A DNA stretch of 13,317 nucleotides from Eubacteriales bacterium (GTDB lineage Bacteria > Bacillota > Clostridia > Christensenellales > SZUA-584), in assembly GCA_028711205.1 (NCBI GenBank), contig JAQTSP010000046.1, positions 1-13,317 of the forward strand, in the 5' to 3' direction. The stretch's first letter is position 1. Every line of letters begins with the position of its first letter. The notes under the pieces were generated by a model. The model worked only from the letters and a program-made list of their open reading frames with translations. It had not been told where the DNA came from and did not search any database. Below are positions 7,388 through 13,317 of the stretch, piece by piece. Both the position numbers and the translations under genes were made by a program.

Positions 7388-7798
7388 GTGCCGACGACCA
7401 TCGACGATGAAGATATACCGACAACAGGGCCGGACAACGGCTGGCTGTGGTGGCTGCTGCTGATTCCGGGGCTGCTGCTGCTGTGGCTGCTGCTTGCCGC
7501 GATGCTCTCGGTCGTGCCGATCGCTGAAACGGTAATGAACAACGGCGACGGTACGTATACGATACAGTGGGGATATGAAAACAGGAAACTGCGGAAAAAA
7601 TACACAGTCGACGAGAGAAAATCCGTGCTCTCGGCGCTTGCGGGCAAGATCATCAGCGCAAGCATGAGACCGCCTGTAGAGTTTGAAAAGGGCCGGGTCA
7701 TGAACGTGTTCACGACCGTTGCGGATAAGAACGCGCAGGTTCAGTGGAAGATCAATAGCCGCAAGGCAAAGGTCGATCTTTCAAAGCAGGATAAATAG
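7388..7798 (+). CDS. membrane-anchor segment of the giant surface protein, split off by an in-frame TAA
   Basis: If read from GTG 7388, this gives 136 residues. It is in the same frame as the giant gene and begins six bases after that gene's TAA. The content is what that protein lacks: an acidic linker (VPTTIDDEDIPTTG), an LPXTG-like IPTTG at residues 10-14, a strongly hydrophobic Trp/Leu span (about 19-43), then about 90 residues rich in Lys/Arg, consistent with a cytoplasmic tail. Independent initiation looks poor, because AAGAGG lies only 2 nt before the GTG and overlaps the stop. The likeliest reading is one ancestral gene interrupted by a nonsense change. Coupled reinitiation, stop read-through or a sequencing error are alternatives. 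The post-membrane tail is not recognised. Confidence 0.7.
   Translation: MPTTIDDEDIPTTGPDNGWLWWLLLIPGLLLLWLLLAAMLSVVPIAETVMNNGDGTYTIQWGYENRKLRKKYTVDERKSVLSALAGKIISASMRPPVEFEKGRVMNVFTTVADKNAQVQWKINSRKAKVDLSKQDK
7440..7497 (+). repeat. CTG-rich low-complexity stretch encoding the membrane span
   Basis: The Leu/Trp membrane segment is encoded by runs of CTG with TGG codons, including CTGCTGCTG three times. Short in-frame repeats of this kind can gain or lose codons by slippage without shifting frame, which would alter the span length. Confidence 0.6.
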
Positions 7799-7811
7799 GG
7801 CTTAGGCGAAA

Positions 7812-7842
7812 GAATTGCATCCGGGATGGCCGGGTGCAATTC
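7812..7842. other. 13-bp perfect inverted repeat without a T-tract
   Basis: GAATTGCATCCGG (7812-7824) pairs with CCGGGTGCAATTC (7830-7842), with one T-G pair and a GATGG loop. It lies 13 nt after the anchor segment. No T-run follows on either strand, so it is more likely an mRNA 3'-end-protecting hairpin than a terminator by itself. Confidence 0.6.
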
Positions 7843-7853
7843 TGCCAACAAGC

Positions 7854-7891
7854 AAAATAAAAAACCGCTGCGGGATGACAGGCAAGCGGTT
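7854..7891 (-). terminator. intrinsic terminator for the argG-argH transcript
   Basis: On the minus strand, AAACCGCT and AGCGGTTT (plus-strand 7884-7891 and 7861-7868) form the stem, followed by a T-rich tract read from plus-strand 7863 down to 7854. It lies about 40 nt beyond the argH stop. The 15-nt loop is long, so strength is uncertain. Confidence 0.6.
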
Positions 7892-7897
7892 TGAAGA

Positions 7898-7926
7898 AGG
7901 CTGCTCGCAAATACGGGCAGCCTTTT
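7898..7926 (+). terminator. intrinsic terminator for the surface-protein transcript
   Basis: GGCTGCTCG (7898-7906) pairs with CGGGCAGCC (7913-7921) around a CAAATA loop, followed by CTTTT. It faces the argH 3' end and lies downstream of the argGH terminator, so the two convergent terminators are interleaved. The same hairpin also forms in RNA from the other strand, but with a weak T-tract. Confidence 0.65.
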
Positions 7927-7933
7927 ACGTTGG

Positions 7934-9319
7934 TTATTTTTTAAGGAATGCTTTTATCTTATCGATATGCTTTTTGACGCTGTCCGCGCCAGGACCGCCG
8001 TAAACGGCGCGTTTCCCGACGCAGGCCTCAAGAGAGAGCGCATCATACACATCTTCGCCGAACATGGGGGAGAGCTTTTGCAGCGCGTCAAGAGGCAGCG
8101 CGTCAATCGCTTTGCCGTGCTGCTCACAGTAGAGCACCAGCTTGCCCACAACTTCGTGCGCGTCGCGGAACGGCATGCCTTTTCCCACAAGATAATCCGC
8201 GGCGTCCGTCGCGTTGGTAAATCCGGCGCCCGCGCTTTTTTTCATCGTATCTTTGTTCCACGCTGCCGTTTCGATCATGCCCGTCATCACGGGGAGGCAG
8301 GCCGACATCGTGTCATAAGCGTCAAACAGCGCTTCCTTGTCTTCCTGCATGTCCTTGTTGTACGCCATCGGCAGGCCTTTCATCACGGTGAGCAGCGCCA
8401 TGAGGCCGCCGTATATGCGCCCCGTTTTGCCGCGTATCAGTTCGGCCATGTCGGGATTCTTCTTCTGCGGCATGATGCTCGAGCCCGTCGAATACCCGTC
8501 GCTTAAGCTGACCATTGAGAACTCGTTCGTCGACCAGAGTATGAGCTCTTCGCAGAAACGAGACAGGTGCATCGCGCACACGGCACAGGCATAGAGGAAA
8601 TCGAGCACGCAGTCCCTGTCGCCGACAGCGTCCATGCTGTTGTTGGTGAGCGCAGAGAAGCCGAGTTCATCCGCGACCATCTGCCGGTCGAGCGGATACG
8701 TCGTGGCGCAGAGCGCACCGGACCCCAGCGGCATTACGTCCGCGGCGTTAAAAGCGGCGTCAAAACGCACGCAGTCGCGGAAAAACATCTCGCAGTACGC
8801 CATCATATAATGCGCCAGCGTGGTTGGCTGCGCCTTCTGCAGATGCGTGTACGCCGGCATGACCGTATCGAGGTTATCTTCGGCGATGGTAATCAGTGCG
8901 CCTATCAGATTTTTGATATGCGCGGACACATCAAGGCACGACTGCTTTAAAAACATGCGCGTATCAAGCGCGACCTGGTCGTTGCGGCTGCGGCCTGTGT
9001 GCAGCATTTTGCCGGTATCGCCGATACGCTCTGTCAGCAGCCGCTCGATGTTCATATGGATATCCTCGTCGTTTTCGGAGAAGGTGACGAGGCCGTTCTC
9101 GATATCGCCCAGAATCGCATTAAGGCCGGAGACGATCAAATCGCTGTCGCCCTGGCCGATAATGCCGGCCGCTCCCAGCATCTTCGCGTGCGCGATGCTG
9201 CCCAGTATATCGGCGCGGTACAACCGCCTGTCAAACGCTATCGACGAATGAAATCCGGCCGCCAATTCATTTGTATCGGACGAAAACCGCCCGCTCCACA
9301 TTTTTTTCTTATCCATCAT
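7934..9319 (-). CDS. argH: argininosuccinate lyase
   Basis: This enzyme cleaves argininosuccinate to arginine and fumarate, the last step of arginine synthesis, in the cytosol as a homotetramer. At 461 residues it is full family length. Motifs include LHTGRSRNDQ (106-115, substrate binding), the Thr-His pair THLQKAQP (from 158; catalytic His159), and the fumarase/aspartase-superfamily signature GSSIMPQKKNPD (279-290), whose second Ser (281) is the expected catalytic residue. The start is one of two adjacent ATGs (9319 or 9316); AAGGA lies about 6 nt upstream of the first. The first ATG overlaps the argG stop by four bases, indicating translational coupling. Confidence 0.97.
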   Translation of the reverse strand: MMDKKKMWSGRFSSDTNELAAGFHSSIAFDRRLYRADILGSIAHAKMLGAAGIIGQGDSDLIVSGLNAILGDIENGLVTFSENDEDIHMNIERLLTERIGDTGKMLHTGRSRNDQVALDTRMFLKQSCLDVSAHIKNLIGALITIAEDNLDTVMPAYTHLQKAQPTTLAHYMMAYCEMFFRDCVRFDAAFNAADVMPLGSGALCATTYPLDRQMVADELGFSALTNNSMDAVGDRDCVLDFLYACAVCAMHLSRFCEELILWSTNEFSMVSLSDGYSTGSSIMPQKKNPDMAELIRGKTGRIYGGLMALLTVMKGLPMAYNKDMQEDKEALFDAYDTMSACLPVMTGMIETAAWNKDTMKKSAGAGFTNATDAADYLVGKGMPFRDAHEVVGKLVLYCEQHGKAIDALPLDALQKLSPMFGEDVYDALSLEACVGKRAVYGGPGADSVKKHIDKIKAFLKK

Positions 9320-10527
9320 AATTTCCTTTTTTCGTCCATCAGCGCCTTGACTTTTAAAGGCAGGCCGAACAGGTTGATAAAGCCCTCCGCGTCGTGCTGA
9401 TTATAGACCTCGTCCTCGCCGAACGTCGCGAACTCTTCACTGTACAGCGAATACGGCGACTTGACGCCGACGGCAACACAGCTGCCTTTGTAGAGCTTGA
9501 GGCGTACCGTGCCCGTGACGTTCTGCTGTGTCGCGTCGACAAATGCGGACAGCGCCTCTCTGAGCGGCGAATACCACTGGCCGTAGTATACCAGCTCGGC
9601 GAATTTCAACGCGGCGCCCTGTTTGTAGTGCAGCGTGTCGCGGTCGAGCGTGATGCTCTCGAGCGCGCGGTGCGCTTCGTAGAGTATTGTTCCGCCAGGC
9701 GTTTCGTATACGCCGCGCGATTTCATGCCGACGAGCCGGTTCTCGACCATGTCGTCGATGCCGACGCCGTTTGCCGCACCCGCCTTGTTTAAGGCCTCGA
9801 TGATCTCCACGGGCGGCAGCATTTTGCCGTCGACGGTGACGGGCACACCTTCTTCAAAGCCGATCTCGACATACGCCGGCGTGTCCGGTGCGTCCCCGGG
9901 CGGCGTGCATATCAGATACAGGTCTTGCTGCGGTTCGTTCCAGGGGTCCTCGAGGTCGCTTCCTTCGTGGCTCAGATGCCAGAGGTTTCTGTCCATGCTG
10001 TACGGGCGCTTCTTGGATACCGGCAGCGGCAGGTTGCGCGCTTCGAGATAGCGGATCGCGTCATCTCTCGACTTGATGTCCCATATCCGCCAGGGCGCGA
10101 TGATCTTCATGTGCGGCGCCAGCGCCTTGACGGTCAGCTCGAACCGCACTTGGTCGTTGCCCTTGCCCGTCGCGCCGTGGCAGATCGCGTCGCAGTTTTC
10201 TTTTTTTGCGATCTCGACAAGCCTTTTCGCGATGATCGGCCGCGCCATCGACGTGCCGAGGAGGTATTTGCCTTCGTATACGGCGCCCGCTTTCAGCGTC
10301 GGGTATATGAAATCCGTCACGAATTCTTCTTTTAAGTCTTCAATATATATCTTGCAGGCGCCGCTGTCGATCGCTTTTTTGTTAAGCGGAGAGAGCTCTT
10401 CGCCCTGGCCCACATCGGCGGCCATCGCGATCACGTCGCAGTCATAGTTCTCTTTCAGCCACGGGATGATCACGGACGTATCGAGCCCGCCGGAATAGGC
10501 CAGTAGAATTTTCATTTTTTTCATCAT
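9316..10527 (-). CDS. argG: argininosuccinate synthase
   Basis: This enzyme joins citrulline and aspartate using ATP to form argininosuccinate, the step before ArgH. At 403 residues it is of normal length. The N-terminal ATP-pyrophosphatase loop is AYSGGLDTS (10-18). Further family motifs are GTSMARP (91-97) and GATGKGNDQVRFE (118-130). The start was chosen by GGAGG (10536-10540) placed 8 nt before ATG 10527. It is the first gene of a two-gene minus-strand operon with argH, with its own promoter 30-60 nt upstream overlapped by a candidate ArgR/AhrC site. A downstream in-frame ATG (MKILLAYSGG) would also give a good N-terminus but has no comparable Shine-Dalgarno site. Confidence 0.97.
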   Translation of the reverse strand: MMKKMKILLAYSGGLDTSVIIPWLKENYDCDVIAMAADVGQGEELSPLNKKAIDSGACKIYIEDLKEEFVTDFIYPTLKAGAVYEGKYLLGTSMARPIIAKRLVEIAKKENCDAICHGATGKGNDQVRFELTVKALAPHMKIIAPWRIWDIKSRDDAIRYLEARNLPLPVSKKRPYSMDRNLWHLSHEGSDLEDPWNEPQQDLYLICTPPGDAPDTPAYVEIGFEEGVPVTVDGKMLPPVEIIEALNKAGAANGVGIDDMVENRLVGMKSRGVYETPGGTILYEAHRALESITLDRDTLHYKQGAALKFAELVYYGQWYSPLREALSAFVDATQQNVTGTVRLKLYKGSCVAVGVKSPYSLYSEEFATFGEDEVYNQHDAEGFINLFGLPLKVKALMDEKRKL

Positions 10528-10555
10528 TCAAACAACCTCCGAATTATTGTTAATA

Positions 10556-10584
10556 ATTATACGATATTATGTATATTTATGCAA
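10556..10584 (-). promoter_or_regulatory. sigma-A promoter of argGH
   Basis: Reading the minus strand, TTGCAT (plus 10579-10584) is followed by a 17-nt spacer and a perfect TATAAT (plus 10556-10561). Transcription would start near 10549, giving a leader of about 20 nt that holds little beyond the Shine-Dalgarno site, which leaves no room for a T-box or attenuator. Confidence 0.75.
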
Positions 10585-10585
10585 T
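10568..10585. promoter_or_regulatory. candidate ArgR/AhrC operator (ARG box)
   Basis: The minus strand reads TGCATAAATATACA, close to the arginine-repressor half-site palindrome TGAATWWWWATTCA. It lies across the -35 element and part of the spacer of the argGH promoter, where bound repressor would block RNA polymerase. The location and the regulated genes support the call; the palindrome is imperfect in AT-rich DNA. Confidence 0.5.
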
Positions 10586-10710
10586 ACCCATATCATATTT
10601 TTTGCAATGTTTTTTAAAAACGCGGATAAATTATAAATATATGGAGATAAAACAGATAAATACAACGCTGATTTAAAATTTCAATAAACTTTGCAGTCTT
10701 TTTGATTGCA

Positions 10711-10739
10711 TTGGACATGTATATATGTTAGTATATAAA
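10711..10739 (+). promoter_or_regulatory. sigma-A promoter of tig-clpP-clpX
   Basis: TTGGAC (10711-10716) is followed by a 17-nt spacer and TATAAA (10734-10739), placing the start near 10746, about 55 nt before the tig start. The divergent argGH promoter lies about 150 bp away. The DNA between them is AT-rich and shows no gene. No CIRCE or CtsR-type direct repeat is visible. Confidence 0.65.
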
Positions 10740-10799
10740 TCGGCATTTTTTCAAGTATGATGCAATTATTTTGGCAGAGTGAGGCAGGAGGAAAAACAA

Positions 10800-12137
10800 T
10801 TGGCGAAAGTGGAGAACGTTGGCGCAAACAAAGTAAAGCTTGAGATCACGGTATCACCCGAAGATTTTGCGGCAGCGTTGCAGGAGGCATATCTAAAGAA
10901 CAGAGGAAAATACAGTGTTCAGGGGTTTAGAAAAGGCAAAGCGCCAAGGTCGTTCATAGAAAATTATTACGGCGAAGGCATATTTTTTGAGGATGCCTTC
11001 GATGCGGTGTTCCCGGACAGCTATACAAAAACGGTTGACGAGCTAAAACTTGAGCCCGTGTCAAGACCGGATCTTGATATCGTGACGATCGGTAAAAAAG
11101 AAGGCGTCGTCTATACTGCAGAGGTTTTTATAAAGCCCGAAGTTGTTCTTGGCGAATATAAGGGCGTCAAAGCCGAGGAAGCAAAGGCGCAGGTCGACGA
11201 TAAGCAGGTGGACGATGAAATAAAGAGAGTTGCGGAACGCAACGTCAGATGGGTCGATGTCGACAGGGAAGCAAAGATAGGCGACAAGGTGATCGTCGAT
11301 TATTCGGGCAGCGTCGACGGTGAAAAGTTTGACGGCGGCACCGCAGAGAATCAGCCGCTCGAGCTTGGGTCGAATACGTTTATTCCCGGATTTGAGGAGC
11401 AGGTCGCCGGCATGAAAAAAGGCGAAGAGAAAGACATCACCGTCAAGTTCCCGGACGCGTACCAGGCGGAGCTTCTTGCGGGGAAAGAAGCGGTATTCGC
11501 CATCAAACTGCATGAAGTCAAAGAAAAAGAGATGCCGGTATTAAACGACGAGTTTGCGCAGGACGTATCAGAGTTCGATACGCTGGAAGAATATAAGGAG
11601 AGCATTAAAAAACGGCTGACCGAGCAGGCCGAGGCGCAGGCAAAATCCGAGACAGAAAACAACGTTGTGGGCGAAGTGGTGAAAAACGCAAAGATCGATC
11701 TGCCCCTTTGCATGATCGAGAATCAGATAGACAACCAGATCAGGCAGATAGAATACAACCTGATGTATCAGGGCATCAAGCTTGACGACTATCTGAAGAT
11801 GACAGGCACAAAGATGGAGGATGTCCGCAACGACTACAGGGAATCTGCCGAAAAAGCGGTCAGGACACAGCTTGTTATCGAGGCTGTCAAAGACGCCGAG
11901 GGGATCGAGGCGACAAAGGAGCAGATAGAGGACGCGATAAAATCGGGAGCGGAGCGTGCAAAAAAGGACATGGAGGAATACAGGACGGCGCTTAGCGAGG
12001 ACGAGTTGGCGTATATCAAAGAGAATCTGGCGTATGATAATACGGTGGCGTTTCTTGTCCAAAATGCGGTTCTTGAGGCCGCTGAGAAAAAAAATAAAAA
12101 GGACAAAGCCGAGAAGGAAAACACAAAGGAAGAATAG
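10800..12137 (+). CDS. tig: trigger factor, ribosome-associated chaperone and peptidyl-prolyl isomerase
   Basis: Trigger factor binds ribosomal protein uL23 near the exit tunnel and shields nascent chains. Start: AGGAGG (10786-10791) lies 8 nt before TTG 10800, giving MAKVENVG and 445 residues. A GTG at 10779 is in frame but would place this Shine-Dalgarno site inside the gene. Domains: N-terminal ribosome-binding domain with the GFRKGKAPR signature at 42-50; FKBP-type PPIase domain at about 150-243 (GDKVIVDYSG, FIPGFEEQVAGMKKGE); then the helical C-terminal chaperone domain, ending in a Lys/Glu-rich tail (KKNKKDKAEKEN). It precedes clpP and clpX, the standard bacterial order. Confidence 0.96.
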   Translation: MAKVENVGANKVKLEITVSPEDFAAALQEAYLKNRGKYSVQGFRKGKAPRSFIENYYGEGIFFEDAFDAVFPDSYTKTVDELKLEPVSRPDLDIVTIGKKEGVVYTAEVFIKPEVVLGEYKGVKAEEAKAQVDDKQVDDEIKRVAERNVRWVDVDREAKIGDKVIVDYSGSVDGEKFDGGTAENQPLELGSNTFIPGFEEQVAGMKKGEEKDITVKFPDAYQAELLAGKEAVFAIKLHEVKEKEMPVLNDEFAQDVSEFDTLEEYKESIKKRLTEQAEAQAKSETENNVVGEVVKNAKIDLPLCMIENQIDNQIRQIEYNLMYQGIKLDDYLKMTGTKMEDVRNDYRESAEKAVRTQLVIEAVKDAEGIEATKEQIEDAIKSGAERAKKDMEEYRTALSEDELAYIKENLAYDNTVAFLVQNAVLEAAEKKNKKDKAEKENTKEE

Positions 12138-12172
12138 AATAGTATACTTATATGAGCAGGGAGGTTTTTTAT

Positions 12173-12760
12173 ATGACATTGGTACCGTATGTGATCGAGC
12201 AGACGAGCAAAGGCGAGCGCAGCTATGATATTTATTCCCGTTTGCTGAAAGACAGGATCATATTCATCGGTGGTGAAGTTGAAGATGTTATGGCCAACCT
12301 TGTTGTTGCGCAGATGATATTTTTAGAGGCGGAAGATCCGGATAAAGATATTTTCCTATATATCAACAGCCCGGGAGGTTCGGTGACGGCCGGCATGGCG
12401 ATATACGATACGATGCAGCATGTCAAATGCGATGTGTGTACGATCTGTATCGGACTTGCCGCGTCGATGGGCGCATTTTTGCTGGCGGCCGGTGCGAAAG
12501 GCAAACGCAAGTCGCTGCCCAACAGTGAAGTGCTGATACACCAGCCGTCAGGCGGCACAAAAGGCCAGGCCACGGATATTGCCATCCACGCGGAGCATAT
12601 CATCAACATTAAAAAGAAAATGAACAGGATATTGGCTGACAGAACAGGACAGCCTATCAAGAAAATAGCGGCGGACACGGAGAGGGACAACTTTATGAGC
12701 GCTGAGCAGGCGCTTGAATATGGTATCGTCGACGAGATCATTCCGCCGAAAAACAAGTAA
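12173..12760 (+). CDS. clpP: ATP-dependent Clp protease proteolytic subunit
   Basis: ClpP forms the 14-subunit barrel that degrades substrates unfolded by ClpX or other Clp ATPases. Start: AGGGAGG (12158-12164) lies 8 nt before ATG 12173, giving MTLVPYVIEQT, the usual mature-type firmicute N-terminus, and 195 residues. ATG 12152 is in frame but contains that Shine-Dalgarno site. Catalytic triad: Ser98 in GLAASMGAF, His123 in LIHQPSGG and Asp172 in ERDNFMSAEQA. It is 35 nt after tig and 16 nt before clpX, so it is probably co-transcribed. Confidence 0.97.
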   Translation: MTLVPYVIEQTSKGERSYDIYSRLLKDRIIFIGGEVEDVMANLVVAQMIFLEAEDPDKDIFLYINSPGGSVTAGMAIYDTMQHVKCDVCTICIGLAASMGAFLLAAGAKGKRKSLPNSEVLIHQPSGGTKGQATDIAIHAEHIINIKKKMNRILADRTGQPIKKIAADTERDNFMSAEQALEYGIVDEIIPPKNK

Positions 12761-12776
12761 GGAATGAGGTGAATAA

Positions 12777-13317
12777 ATGGCGAATTACAACGATGACCAA
12801 AAACAATTAAAATGTTCATTCTGCGGCAAGGCACAGGAACAGGTCAGACGTCTTGTGGCCGGGCCGGGTGTATATATTTGTAACGAGTGTATTGAGCTGT
12901 GCAAAGAGATCATTGAGGAAGACTATCAGGAAGCCGTGTCTTTTGACATGGGGGAGATCCCCAAGCCGGAGGATATCGTCGCGTCGCTTGATGATTATGT
13001 GATAGGCCAGACGCTCGCCAAAAAGAATCTTGCCGTTGCGGTGTATAATCACTATAAACGGATAAACGCTGACGTCAAACAGGACGATGTCGAGCTCCAA
13101 AAGAGCAATATCGTGATGCTTGGGCCGACAGGCTGCGGGAAAACGCTGCTGGCGCAGACGCTGGCGCGTATATTAAACGTGCCGTTTGCGATGGCGGATG
13201 CCACGTCGCTGACCGAAGCGGGGTATGTCGGCGAAGATGTCGAGAATATACTGCTGAAGCTGATACAGGCGGCGGACTATGATATCGAGCGCGCGCAGCG
13301 CGGCATCATTTATATCG
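12777..13317 (+). CDS. clpX: ATP-dependent Clp protease ATP-binding subunit ClpX, N-terminal part (cut by window end)
   Basis: ClpX is the AAA+ unfoldase that recognises tagged substrates and feeds ClpP. The first 180 codons are present and the frame stays open to the end. GAGGTG (12766-12771) lies 5 nt before ATG 12777. The N-terminal zinc-binding domain has Cys13, Cys16, Cys35 and Cys38. The AAA+ module follows from about residue 66 (DIVASLDDYVIGQ), with Walker A GPTGCGKT at 116-123, the ADATSLTEAGYVGEDVE pore-1 region, and the beginning of Walker B (GIIYI) at the cut. Walker A has Cys where Ser is the commonest residue. Confidence 0.97.
   Translation, partial: MANYNDDQKQLKCSFCGKAQEQVRRLVAGPGVYICNECIELCKEIIEEDYQEAVSFDMGEIPKPEDIVASLDDYVIGQTLAKKNLAVAVYNHYKRINADVKQDDVELQKSNIVMLGPTGCGKTLLAQTLARILNVPFAMADATSLTEAGYVGEDVENILLKLIQAADYDIERAQRGIIYI

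Noticed and set aside
8567..10447. Many plus-strand open frames opposite argH and argG
   Set aside because: They lie entirely within two clear, full-length minus-strand genes and show no recognisable protein motifs.
10528..10778. T-box or other long leader riboswitch for argGH
   Set aside because: The promoter lies only about 30 nt from the start codon, so the leader is too short.
10779..10799. GTG 10779 as the trigger factor start
   Set aside because: The only good Shine-Dalgarno site (10786-10791) lies downstream of it and is ideally placed for TTG 10800.
12152..12172. ATG 12152 as the clpP start
   Set aside because: It would include the AGGGAGG Shine-Dalgarno site in the coding sequence. 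ATG 12173 gives the normal ClpP N-terminus.

Overview
The window looks like chromosomal DNA from a Gram-positive bacterium of the Clostridia type. The evidence is consensus sigma-A promoters, strong AGGAGG-type ribosome-binding sites, many 4-nt gene overlaps, c-di-GMP-I (GEMM) riboswitches in front of a giant Listeria-Bacteroides-repeat surface protein, and firmicute-like ClpP and ClpX. Genus or species cannot be told from the sequence.

Layout, left to right. (1) 1-2104, plus strand: the 3' part of mtnA, then two patatin-like genes joined by ATGA overlaps. The second patatin keeps the fold motifs but has lost its nucleophilic serine. (2) 2105-2614: a control region with a sigma-A promoter followed by two complete c-di-GMP-I aptamers in series. 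Each aptamer runs directly into an intrinsic terminator whose 5' arm contains the aptamer's last conserved bases. (3) 2615-7381: a 1588-residue secreted, acidic, repeat-rich protein with ten near-identical 67/70-residue units in its core. (4) 7388-7798: an acidic linker, an IPTTG motif, a membrane span and a basic tail. It lies in the same frame as the giant gene and is separated from it by one TAA codon, so the two were probably a single anchored surface protein. (5) 7799-7933: hairpins and convergent terminators. (6) 7934-10527, minus strand: argG-argH, with a promoter overlapped by a probable ArgR/AhrC operator. (7) 10711-13317, plus strand: tig-clpP-clpX, the conserved protein folding and quality-control cluster; clpX is cut by the window end.

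How the parts work together: argG and argH carry out the last two steps of arginine synthesis and share one transcript. Trigger factor, ClpP and ClpX handle nascent-chain folding and ATP-dependent proteolysis. The accessory part is the surface-protein locus, where c-di-GMP probably decides whether transcription passes two successive terminators, and where a single stop codon decides whether the product is released or held at the membrane. That locus and the active/inactive patatin pair are the parts most worth following up.
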